This document shows, one piece after another, positions 51,988-62,244 of a stretch of 64,000 nucleotides of DNA. The DNA comes from Hyaloperonospora brassicae. Its lineage: Eukaryota; Oomycota; Peronosporomycetes; Peronosporales; Peronosporaceae. Below the pieces are notes generated by a model. That model was not told the DNA's origin. It was given only the letters and a program-made list of their open reading frames with translations, and did no database searches. Numbering within the stretch: the stretch's first letter is position 1; every line of letters begins with the position of its first letter. The stretch lies in NCBI GenBank assembly GCA_947650285.1, contig CANTFL010000080.1, positions 431,688-495,687 of the forward strand, in the 5' to 3' direction. The translations under genes and the position numbers were made by a program.

Positions 51988-53109
51988 ATGAACATGTTGG
52001 ACGAAGTCGAAGGCGACAGATTTCACGGAACCCGTGAAAGCTACTCCTGTTTGAGCGATGTCGAATGGAAGGCGATCGAACGAATGAGTTCGACCGTTGG
52101 CGAGGAAGCTATCTGGGTCATGCTATCTACAAGGGACAGAGAACAGCATCATTCCGTCATTGGCAAGTTCTTGCAGCGAGAACTTGACGAGTCGCGAGCG
52201 CAGGTGACCTTGTTGCAACGACAAGATCACCAGCGGACGGAAGAACTGAGACAGCATCAGTCTCAGTCCGCAAGTTCGACGCGTGAGCGTCGACAGGAGT
52301 CTCTAAGGTTAGAGATACCCAAGTATCGGGGAGTCGAGAACGACTCCCTGTCGAGATGGTTCTTTGAAGTCGACGGTGCCATTGAGGCCCGTTGCATCGA
52401 CAACGAGCGAATACAAGTCGCATTTGATCAGTAGTATTTGGCAGGGGAAGCCAGGAATTGGGCCCTGAATCTCAAGTTACACGACCCGAATGTATTCGGG
52501 TCGTTGGACGTCTTCAAGACCCTGCTCAGTGAGACGTTTGAGCCACCCAGAGCAGAGTTCAGAACTCTATCTGAACTCCTTGAGATTAAGCAGGGTAAGC
52601 GTAAGGTTCACGCTTACGACCAACATGTACGCTACCTTGCAAGTTGCATGGTAGTGAACTCTGTGAGTGGATTTGTGTTGATCACAGTATTCATTCAAGG
52701 ACTTTCAGATGGTCCCGTCAGGGACCACATGTTACGCGGAGAGCTATAGACGCTCTCCGAATCGATCTACGCTGCGGAGCAGGAAGACTTTAGTGTGAGA
52801 CAGGCTCGCACTACTCTTACACCCTATCGTCCACAAAGACTACCGGCCGTCGGAGGCACAGAATTAATGGACCTCTGTAATGTTGAGGGCGCGAAATCTC
52901 GCCCTGTGAACGAAAAGAGATTGTTGAGATGCCATCGCACTCATAAACTGGGACACAACGCATACGAATGCAGTACCTCTCGCTCAGGACCTCGCGGTGC
53001 TGAGCGCAGTACTCGTCGACCAGTTAGAAGAACTGGATGTCGAGGATCTGATGCTGTTGCAAGGCGTCAACAGCGAGGCGGAACATCAAAAAAAAGGCGG
53101 GGCCAGTAG
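51988..53109 (+). pseudogene. Chromovirus gag
   Basis: The start MNMLDEVEGDRF lies 50 bp after the LTR. A coiled-coil-like Gln-rich stretch is followed by the gag core (PKYRGVEND, EARNWALNLKL, LSELLEIKQGKRKVHAYDQH). A degenerate zinc knuckle follows (CHRTHKLGHNAYEC: the second Cys is His). In-frame stops lie at 52435 (TAG) and 52747 (TAG). Confidence 0.85.
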
Positions 53110-56100
53110 GGTCGAAGCGCCCTACTGATCTAGAGACATCAAGCGAATTTGCAAATCTCTTGACGAAGGTTGCTCCAGACACACAGTCTCTGAGTGTCTC
53201 TGCACCTGGTGATGAAGTGTCCCTTATCACCTTGATATTGGAAGTGACAAAGGACTTGTCACTTCGCGTTCTAGTTGACTGTGGGGTGTTGAACAATTTT
53301 GTTCGTCGCCAGTCACTAGAGGCTGGAAGTATCAACTTCGTGGAGCGGTAGATCCCTCCAACGAGAATGACGGTGCGCCTTGCGACAGGCGCATCGATAA
53401 CCGTTGAGAAACGTGTATTGGGCATCCACTATACGTTACAAGACGAACATTGCGATGACAATTCCATCGTACTCGACCTGGATGACAAGTTCGATGCCAT
53501 CCTAGGACTACCTTGGCTCAGGAGATAAGATCCAAGAGTGAGCTGGCGGCATCACTCAGTAACGATGCCTGCCACTTGTTCATCAGATGGACATCTGAAG
53601 AATATCTTGGAACGCCCACATTCACGTGAGTGTACTGTGAGTGAGTGCGATGGTCTCACTTGCGGTACGGTCGTTAGTACGACTGTACAAGAACACAATG
53701 TAGATAATCACCACATTGTGGAGAAAGATCCCCAACATCCTGTGGATGTGACATCCCAAGAATTAATCGAGACAGTGAATGTCTTGGTTAATGACGGATC
53801 AAGCGTAGGCGCTTACACGCTTGATCTAATAGTGCCTCCGAATTTAACTTCGGAGATAACTCAATTGCCGACGCTAGAACCGAAACGGTTCTTGCGTGAT
53901 CTGCGTATTGGCAAAGTAAAGCAGATCTGTGTACTCGTCGCGGAGGACGAGTACGTCACCGATATTAGATCGACAATGGTGTTTACTGAGACAGAACGGG
54001 TTCTCAGCAGTTCATCGATGAACGAAAGTGTAATCGATGAGAAGTCTCGGATTGAGAGATATGCATCTCAATCCTGGGAGTCGCTTCAGGCAAATCCTTT
54101 GTGTAAAGATTTGATCGAATTAAAAGACTTATTCCCTGAATCCGTGCCTTTCGAGTTGCCTAAGGATAAAGGCACTCGACACGAGATCGAGGTCAAATCG
54201 GTCTCGAAGTATTGTGTCATGAAGCAGTGGCCGGTGCATCGTGAACAAGTACCAGAGATCGATAATTTCTTTACTGATCGCTTGGCCGCAGGCCATGTGA
54301 GGAAATCAACATCTCCTCACAGCTCTCGGACCTTCTGTGTGCGAAAGGTCACAGGATGATGGCGGATATTGCACGCATTCAACAAGTTGAATGCTGCAAC
54401 GGTACCGGCTCAGACGCCGATACCGAGGAAGGACGTGATCATCGAGGATGTGTCTTTGAGTACCATCTTCTCGTCCATAGATCTGATGGATGTCTTCTAT
54501 CAGATCCTCATGCGTGAACGGGACATCCTGTACACAGCGGTGAGCACCCTCATCGGGATGATTTGGGACTGGCTATTGATGCCACAGGGGCTGAGTAAAG
54601 CCCCTGCAACATTCAACAGATGTGTAACAAATCTGTTAAGACCGGTGCGGGATTTTGCACCGAGTTACTTTCACGATGTGCTCGTTCATATCCAGGATAT
54701 GAATGGATAGACAGACGTGGAAGTTCACAGAACACACGTTCGTCAGGTTCTTCAACTTATGCATAAGCACGAGTTGTACGCCGACCTCAAGAAGTTTATA
54801 TTCGCAGCTAGCGAAATACCTCTTCTTGAGTGCATCGTGGGTAAACACGGTGTACGCCCCGATTCCGAAAAGATCAAGGCGATCACTGACTGTACAGTCT
54901 CAGTCGATGTCAAGGGACTTCGTAAGTTCCTTGACCTAGCGGCGTACTTGCACAAGTATTCGTCCAACTACGCCGAGATGACTGTTCATATTTCGTGTTT
55001 GCTCAAGATAAATTTGACGCGAACATGGGACGCTGACTGTCAGCGTTCCTTCGAAGGTATCAAGCAAAGCCTGATGCAATCGCCCATCTTGGCGATTTCA
55101 GATCAGGACAGACCATTCCATGTGGTCTGTGACGCCAGCGATTTTGCGATAGGCTGTGCGTTGATGCAATTTGACACAGATGGCGCGGAGAGCGTCGTCT
55201 GCAATCATTCGCGTCATCTGCAACCAGCTGAGCGTAATTACCCAGTGTATGAAAAGGAACTCCTTGCCATGAAGTACGCACTGGCTAAGATCCGCGTCTA
55301 TCTCTTGGGACATAGACCGTTCATTGTCTATACGGACCATGCGTCACTAAGCACGGCCGTAAACAGTCCCCACCTCTAGCAACGAATGGCGAGGTGGTTG
55401 GCTTTCTTCGCGGAGTATAATTTCTCCGTGGTGTACAAACCAGGACGACTGAACGTCTTCGCTGATGCGCTATCACTCCGGCCTGTTTTGAGCCGACTAC
55501 ACACGTCAACAGTGAGGCCTCGCCCACTATTGCGGCGCTGTGAGTCAGCGTGCCGTCGTAGTCTTTACTCGACGATGTGCGGAAGGAGTACGCAGGAGAT
55601 ACGAATTTCATCCGTTTAATGGATCAACTTGCGAGCCCATCCCGGAAATCCTTGTCGGATTCACCGGCTCTATACCGTTCCTCTCTGGATCGGTATACGA
55701 CTCGCGATGGTCTGCTGTACTACAAATCAGATGCCGACGACACACCTCGTGTCGTCATTTCCGATCTTGATGATTTGCGCTTACGCATCATGTTCAAATG
55801 TCACGATGCACCATCAGACGGGCATCGTGGTAGAGAAAAGACTTACCTTACAATAAGTCGTGACTTTTGCTGGCCCCGCCAGTATCCGTTTGTCCGCAAG
55901 TATATTCGCTCTTGCGAGGTCTGCCAACGAGTGAAGCCTAGTCCTTCATCCCATGCACCGTTACAGCCTCTGCCGGTACCGGCAGAATGTTGGGAGTCCG
56001 TTTCCATGCAATTTGTCTTCGGGTTTCCCAAAGACACATACAAGAATAAGGGTATTCTTGCGTTTGTTGATCATTTCAGCAAGATGGTGCATCTTGCTTT

Positions 56101-56563
56101 TGTCCCTAAGTCGATTCCTGCACACGGATGTGCGCGTGTCCTCATCGACAAAGTGTTTCGACTCCACGTATCACCCCGTGAACTCGTATCCGACCGTGAA
56201 CCTCGGTAAACGGTGGAGTTTTGGCAATCCGTGTTCCGCACTTTGGGAACACGGCTGAAGATGTCAACCTCTCATCATCCCGAAGCGGATGGTCAGAAAG
56301 AGCGTGCAAACCGTGTCCTCGAAGAAATACTTCGAGGATATGTTCACTCGTTCTCGAGTTGGAGTGCGTTCTTGCCGATGGTCGAATTCGTCATCAACAA
56401 CTCCGTGCATGCGTCCACGACGCATACACCGCTCCACGTGAATGGCTTACGCCACCCACGTATTGCCGCCCTGAAACATAGTGATTCTGGGTTACGGGGG
56501 GAGGGAATCGCTCGAGCAAAAATCGTTTTGGCTCTTGCTCATCACGTACATCGCACATGCTGA
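53110..56563 (+). pseudogene. Chromovirus pol: protease, reverse transcriptase, RNase H, integrase
   Basis: The protease core is VLVDCGVLNNFVR (about 53260) and DAILGLPWL. Reverse transcriptase is at 54100-54720 with LMPQGLSKAPATF. The catalytic YxDD box reads YFHDVLVH, so an essential Asp is His. RNase H has DASDFAIGCALMQ (about 55130) and YTDHASL. Integrase has the zinc region ending CEVCQRVK. The usual first catalytic Asp before FVFG is Gln (SMQFVFG), while SDREP and the later Glu remain. Stops lie at 53349, 53527, 54357, 54708, 55377 and 56207. The enzyme set is certainly non-functional. Confidence 0.88.
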
Positions 56564-57479
56564 TACGTTCGATGTCGATGTCGATAATGTCGACATCGAA
56601 GAAGTTAATATTAGCAGTAGCGATGACCCTACTACTACGTCAGACCATGATGACGATGCTGGGATATTCATCATCGTCATCGATTATTTCAGCGAGGAAG
56701 AGGACAACCTCGCTAAAGAAGAGAAGAATATCTTAGCAGTGCGCACAAAGCGCACTGAAAGAAAAAACAACGAGTCAGCAGAGAACTTCCTGTTGAATCG
56801 AGAGGCGGTAGTCCGTTTCGTTCAGGACTCCATCGCAAATGCGGTGGACCGCCAGAAACGGAACGCAGACAAGAATGGAAGAGCAAATGTTCTGTCATTT
56901 GAAGTTAATGACCTATTACTACTGTCTACGGTAAACTTACCTGGACATGCAGTCACTAGTGTCGGCAGTAGTAAACTACTGCCGAAATACATTGGTCCCT
57001 TTCGTGTATTGCACCGCAAAAGCAATGCATACACGATTGAGTTGCCTCATAGGATGCTCAAGCATCCTACTTTTATGTCAGCACGAGGCCTCTTCCGAGA
57101 GCGGAGATGACCAGCACGTCCAAGAATCCCCAACATATTCTTGTGATCACGGACCAAACTCTCATGATGGTCCTTCATCATTGCTCTCTCGCGACGATCT
57201 GCCTCTAGCTTGTTGCGCACATGACACTTCTCGCGTTCGTGCTCAAGCTGAGCGAACGCGAATTACGATCGGTATTTCTCGCAATCGGTAAGGAGAAGTC
57301 GCACGGTCGACAACAAGTCGTGTCGACGATCGTGTTCGTGATCGACGTCCTCCCTCAACTCGGTCAGGTAAAGTTCATGGTTACCCAAAGTCTCATGCAG
57401 TCCCGGCAGCTGAGCCGATCCTCGTCTTTCCACCACCACCGGAGCAGCTGGTGGATTCTCACGTGGTCGACGCTTTCAC

Positions 57480-57662
57480 GTGGGGCGTATTTTGAGCCAC
57501 CGCGTGAAGAACGGGGAGCGTACGAGTTACTTTGTCCGCTGGCGGGGGTATCCACCTTCTTATGACAGCTGGGAACCTCGATCCCAGATGATGGCTGATG
57601 TTGAGGGTCTCGTCCGACAATACGACGAGACTCATCCGATTGGTCCTCGGGCCCATCGGTAA
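57480..57662 (+). pseudogene. Chromodomain at the end of the chromovirus pol
   Basis: A 60-codon frame containing RILSHRVKNG and YFVRWRGYPPSYDSWEPR, the classic chromodomain core with aromatic residues for binding methylated histone tails. In chromoviruses this domain directs integration into heterochromatin. It ends with a stop at 57662. The linker 56564-57479 holds decayed integrase C-terminal sequence (LLPKYIGPFRVLHRKSNAYT). Confidence 0.85.
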
Positions 57663-58634
57663 ACACGCGCTTTCGGCGCTTGTAGACGGATTGCAAGTTT
57701 GAGATCGCGTCACGCATCTCAGATGAGATGTGTGCCCTTTCCCAGGGAGAGCTTAGGTAAAAGACTTCCCTATGTGCACGTTGCGAGTTGTCAACACAAC
57801 TCGCACAAGGGTCAACCCATGTGAGGCAAGGAATGCTTCCCTTACGTGACAATAAATTCAACCGGTACCTTGCGCCGGTTGGTGTTCGTTTTAAACTTGA
57901 TGCGTACTGCATCAAGTGTTTGGAACCACACCTCACGTCCAAAATTCTTGACATTTTGGACGAACGCGTTCCATGCAGCCAAAAGCGATGTCCTATCACG
58001 CTTTTGATTACCATTGTACCATCGATGCTTGAGGAAAGCATCGAGATAGAAGTCTTCTTCAGCGAGAAAGTTGCTCGCGCTGAAGAACAAGCCATGAAGC
58101 TCGGTCGCATCGAATAATGGAATTAGATGATGTTGACTTGTCTCGTGAGACAAGATATTGATGAGCTGTTAGGGCAAACGCCACGGCTTCAGCTCATCAC
58201 GCTTCAACGTGGTATCCTTGCCGGTGCCACGGGTTCCAATATGACGACGGCTCGCGCCACCGTCAACGCGCTCGTGCGAGTGCGCACGAGTTGATCGCGG
58301 TGATGAGTAATAGTACCCATCACCATATTCATCATCACTGCCGAACAGACTGTGACGCATGTTGCGAGTCCTTTCGTTTGGCAGTATCTTAGTTGAAGGA
58401 AGAGGTACCACAGGTTGTTGCAATGCTTCTGGAGCCTTCCCGAGTCAGACACATCTGACTCGCCTGAGTAGATGGGATTAAAATCGGAGTCATCTTGTGC
58501 ACGAGGTGTGTTACCACGTGCGCCTGCAGCAACAGGTGATGCAGGCAGAGAGAGATCAGAAGATGAAGAATCGTCTGCCGCAGAGGCTGGCAGGTAGCAG
58601 ACGGTGTCGTCTTTATATCTCCCCGCATAGACAT
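57590..58634 (-). pseudogene. Antisense protein-like gene in the chromovirus 3' region, decayed
   Basis: On the strand opposite gag-pol a continuous protein-like reading runs from about 58634 (MSMRG), 129 bp inside the 3' LTR, to about 57590, tail-to-tail with the chromodomain. It needs two or three frame changes (about 58600, 58445, 57845) and has one in-frame stop (TAA 58171-58169). The N-terminal third is Ser/Asp/Gly-rich and looks disordered (ASAADDSSSSDLSLP, DFNPIYSGESD, SLFGSDDEYGDG). The rest is rich in aromatic residues and well structured (LIPLFDATELHGLFFSASNF, AFLKHRWYNGNQKRD, AWNAFVQNV, FGREVWFQTLDAVR). The end reads CASCVDNSQRAHREVFYLSS and NLQSVYKRRKRVF. About 345 residues. I know no family for it. 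The opposite strand in the same place lacks such character. Confidence 0.55.
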
Positions 58635-58762
58635 GTTAACTATGCGAGGAAAAGTCAGATATGGATGGATCTGACCAAACAAGTGCTTTCTGTCCCAACC
58701 GTGGCCAAAGAGTGGCCACCAAGTTTCGATGGTCACAGAGTGACCATCAGTTAGAAGGGTGA

Positions 58763-59206
58763 TGTAACAGGGTAGCCCGTTACATGACATTGTCACTAAG
58801 GCTAAAATGACAATAAAGAATATTATGTTGAAAATTCTTTCAACAATATCACAGAGCATGATGATATTGTTGAAGATGACCGAAAAGTCTACTCATTGGT
58901 TGATATCATGGTAATATTAACCCACCAATTGCTGCTAGACGCGCGCAATGAATGGTGAGTAGACGTCATCATACGTCTAGTTAAATGAATATTATTAAGT
59001 TAGGGTAAACAGAGACATAAGATTGATAGGACTTAATTATATTAAATAACAGTTTTACTTGTACCAGAGACTAGAGTGTTCACTTAGCCTCCTTACGTTC
59101 CTCTGTGTTGGTGCAACCACTTAGCAGGGCACTGACTATCACTGTTGTCAGTGGAAGTGATCTCCGTACTGGTCAACCAGTACGTTGTCACCAGTGCCCC
59201 GTTACA
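58763..59206 (+). repeat. 3' LTR of the chromovirus
   Basis: 444 bp. It is closer to the inverted LTR fragment at 60246-60464 than to the 5' LTR at 51505, judged by eye over the 200 bp that can be compared. Confidence 0.88.
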
Positions 59207-60245
59207 ACAGGCATTTCATGAGAAGATAATGAACATCAATTCCAAAACCTACGTGAAAGAAGGAAGAGGGTTCTCAACACAACAGGTTTATGAGACCAAC
59301 AAATATCCGCTGCGGCACGCTTCAGGCGTGAGCTACACTATGACGGATATGAAGCTCTATACCAAGGATGGTAGTCCATGAACTGAATTGGAAAGCTCTA
59401 ACACACGTACTACGAGATAATGACGTTCCAGGATATGGATGGTGACGACGAGTTCTAGGATGTGGCATGCGGACGAATCAAGGCAGAATATCTTGCGATC
59501 GATGAGGAAAAATATAAGATAGCCAAGATGGAGCGCAAGATCCTTATAAAAATTTTGATCTCACTTTCAGCGGAAGTGGCAGAGCTCTACAGGACGGATC
59601 AAACAGGAAGCAAGATGATTGATGCTCTGACGAGGCGATATTCCAACCGATAGTCAACTGTGGCTGTATTTCACAAAGTGCAGCGCCTAAAGGAGAAATT
59701 GCGACACTATAGGTACAAATTCACTGGAGATATTGATGTTCACCTGCGAAGGATGAGGAACGAGCAGCTTGAATAGGTCGACTTGGGTCGTACTGTATCA
59801 TTCACATCGATGATGATGTACGCGCCCCATAGCCTACCGGCCAAGATTGATAAATTCTCACTAATTCGAGCGCAAAACTGGTGTAAAAACTCCAACTTCT
59901 AACATTGACGAGCTGGGAGAGCAAACACGAACGGCAAGCTCGCGCTACCGAAGTAGACGTTCGTCTCTCAAAGGCGATGAGAGAATGCATGTGGTCACAA
60001 GATGAAGGACAGTTTTGAGAAGATTAATGATCGTCAAAGACACAACAAAGTTAAGAACCATGGTGCGCATCGAACGGACACTCGAGCATGTCATGGACGT
60101 GGCAAGCCTGAGCATCTTAGGCGAGACTGCCCGAACGCAGTTGAGTTGAAAAATAACAAAGGAAATAGATTGCGTGCCGTGTTTACCGTGCAAGGTTTAC
60201 CGACGACACCTATTGCTGGAAATGCAGGATAACCTGGAGCCCATT
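59207..60245 (+). pseudogene. Decayed copia-type gag fragment between two chromovirus LTRs
   Basis: The plus strand reads IAKMERKILIKILISLSAEV, LYRTDQTGSKMIDALTRRYS, then VAVFHKVQRLKEKLRHYRYK, DIDVHLRRMRNEQLE and a decayed zinc knuckle CHGRGKPEHLRRDCP, with several stops and shifts. This is the order of the UBN2-type Gag of copia elements. It differs from the copia at 7110-11909. It appears to be an old target into which both flanking gypsy LTRs were inserted. Confidence 0.65.
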
Positions 60246-60464
60246 TGTAACGGGGCACCGACGACTACCTACTGGACTACCAGTACGGGATTATCCTTTC
60301 ACTGAAAACAGTAATAGTCAGTGCCCAGCAAGGTGCAAACACTTACACAACCAAAAATAATGGCTAAGGTAAAGACTCTAGTCTCTGGTACAAGTAAAAC
60401 TGTTATTTAATATAATTAAGTCCTATCAATCTTATGTCTCTGTTTACCCTAACTTAATAATATT
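60246..60464 (-). repeat. Inverted, interrupted chromovirus LTR
   Basis: TGTAACGGGGCACCG... on the plus strand is the inverted end of the chromovirus LTR. After 219 bp it is cut by the insertion of the next gypsy element at TAATATT|TGTGGTG. The missing half should lie beyond the window. Confidence 0.88.
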
Positions 60465-62244
60465 TGTGGTGAAGTCACTAATCAAATTTTGTACGAGGAT
60501 CGGTGGCTACACATTTGGGACGCCCCTTACTGGTGGAAAAAGAGGCCATGGGACTTGGCGATCCAATAAGAAAAACGGGATCGGCGATCCGATCTAACTG
60601 TCGTCAGACGGATGGGTATGGAACGATCTGAGACGGGGTGATTTGGGACAAGACGACAGTTAGGACGATTTCCATGGAGCGATCTGGGACAAGGATCTGA
60701 TATCGGGCGATGTGATGTGACTCTGTGACGAAGGTGTAACCTCCTGCAAACTGGTGACACTCTCTACGGGTCTCCCAAAGGGAGTACTGATTTAGTTTAA
60801 TTATGGACCGATCTGGAAGTGGGGATGTTTGTGGGGGTCCGTGGGACCGTTGTAAGAATTGTGGATGGTCCCGTTGTGCGGACAAACCGTTGAGTATGGT
60901 ATCGGAGCATGCACAATGAACGGAAAAGACATATAGGGCCGGATCGCACTGTGTCGATCCTCAACGATCTCGAATTGGACACCAGATCGGTCATGTTCCC
61001 TGCTGGTTATGGATATATCGATGATGGAGCTATTGTATGATGATGTACATGCTTGTTGGAGATCCATGAGTGATGTCCCAAAAGTTCAGACCGAAAGAGC
61101 CAGTGGAAGCCGGTCGAATTGACGTCGCAAAATGGATTTAGACACGTTCCACATCTTGGATACTATTTTGGACTTTTCGGTACCAAAATTGGGTATTTGG
61201 TACCATATTTGGAATTTGGTCCTTTTTGGTGTCTAGGTACGATATCGGGAGTATTGGCGCTATCTTTGGAGTACAGGTCACGAAATTTCGACACGTGTTC
61301 AAGGGGGCGGTCAAGCCTAAAGGTGATATCGACTTGGACAGTGACCTACGGTTGGGAATAGGCTTAATGATAGGTTGGACATTAATTTGGTTGGTTAATA
61401 AACAGACTTGAACTCTACTTCTTCTGCTCACGACGCACGTTCCCCCCTCTTCTCCGGGCAAGATTGATTTGGCTTCCCCGGCGGGTCAAGGCACGCGTGT
61501 TACAGGGACACAGAAGACCGATCTTGGATTGTTGGCCAAGATCGAGAAGAGCGATCTCGGGATATCTGGCCCGGATCGATCAAGTACTCACACTCAACTC
61601 AACTGCTAGGGTAGCAGCCACACAACAAAGGAAAAGGAAAAGGATTTTGGACACAAGATCGCGAGACGGCTCAAGTGGTCAGAAGATCTGGACAAGGCGT
61701 TCAAGACAAGACCGAGCGAGATCGAAGCGATCTACTGGACATATCGGCGTGTTTTCATTTTGGCGAAACCAAGAACCGATCTGTCCATATTGCGCACTTC
61801 CGGCAAGATCGGCCGATCCCGAGACCAGATCGGACCGATCCCAACGCAAGATCGACGCAAGACTATTATTTGCTGAGTGAAGATTTCCGCACAGCGAAGA
61901 CCCCGATCCCGAAGACGAATCGAGATCGGTGTGATTCAAGATCGAGATCGCGACATCTCCAAATAGAGATCGCCGCGACTCAAGATCAGGATCGCAGAAC
62001 CCCGTTCGTGGTGTGAAGATTTCCGCACCGGAAGCGAACGCTCAACCCCAAACCCTCAGCGAGATCGACATCTCCCAAGGCCATTACGAAGAGCTCAAGC
62101 CAGCCCAACCGACGGGTACACAAGGTGAGCACAAGGTTATACAGCAAGGCACGGATCGGAGTACCCCCTCCGTGAGTCGGCAAGTCTGGGCAAGTGGAAG
62201 ATCGACACTCACTAAAGTAATTTTGTGAGATCGACTTCACCACA
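60465..62244 (+). repeat. 5' LTR of the second gypsy element
   Basis: 1,780 bp, with perfect 12-bp inverted ends TGTGGTGAAGTC and GACTTCACCACA. The segment about 60640-61440 is mostly absent from the solo LTR at 19297. The last 800 bp are unusually dense in GATC. Confidence 0.9.

Larger units (their letters stand above)
51505..59206 (+). mobile_element. Ty3/gypsy chromovirus, full-length but dead
   Basis: A 7.7-kb element bounded by LTRs 51505-51937 and 58763-59206, each starting TGTAACAGGGTAGCCCGTTACA-like sequence and ending CGTTACA. Order: gag, protease, reverse transcriptase, RNase H, integrase, chromodomain, then a 1.1-kb 3' internal region with an antisense gene. Stops and frameshifts interrupt every domain. 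The LTRs differ by many substitutions and several length changes, so the insertion is old or the element is a recombinant. The flanks (GTAGA and ACAGG) do not form a target duplication. Confidence 0.9.

Noticed and set aside
57788..58117. A 109-codon plus-strand frame after the chromodomain
   Set aside because: The opposite strand shows aromatic-rich, structured protein over the same bases; this frame is its shadow.
58389..58859. Minus-strand frame beginning MLCDIVERIF, repeated at 51601 and in similar form near 24610
   Set aside because: It lies in the inverted LTR sequence and recurs only because the LTR recurs; the readings diverge outside the LTR.
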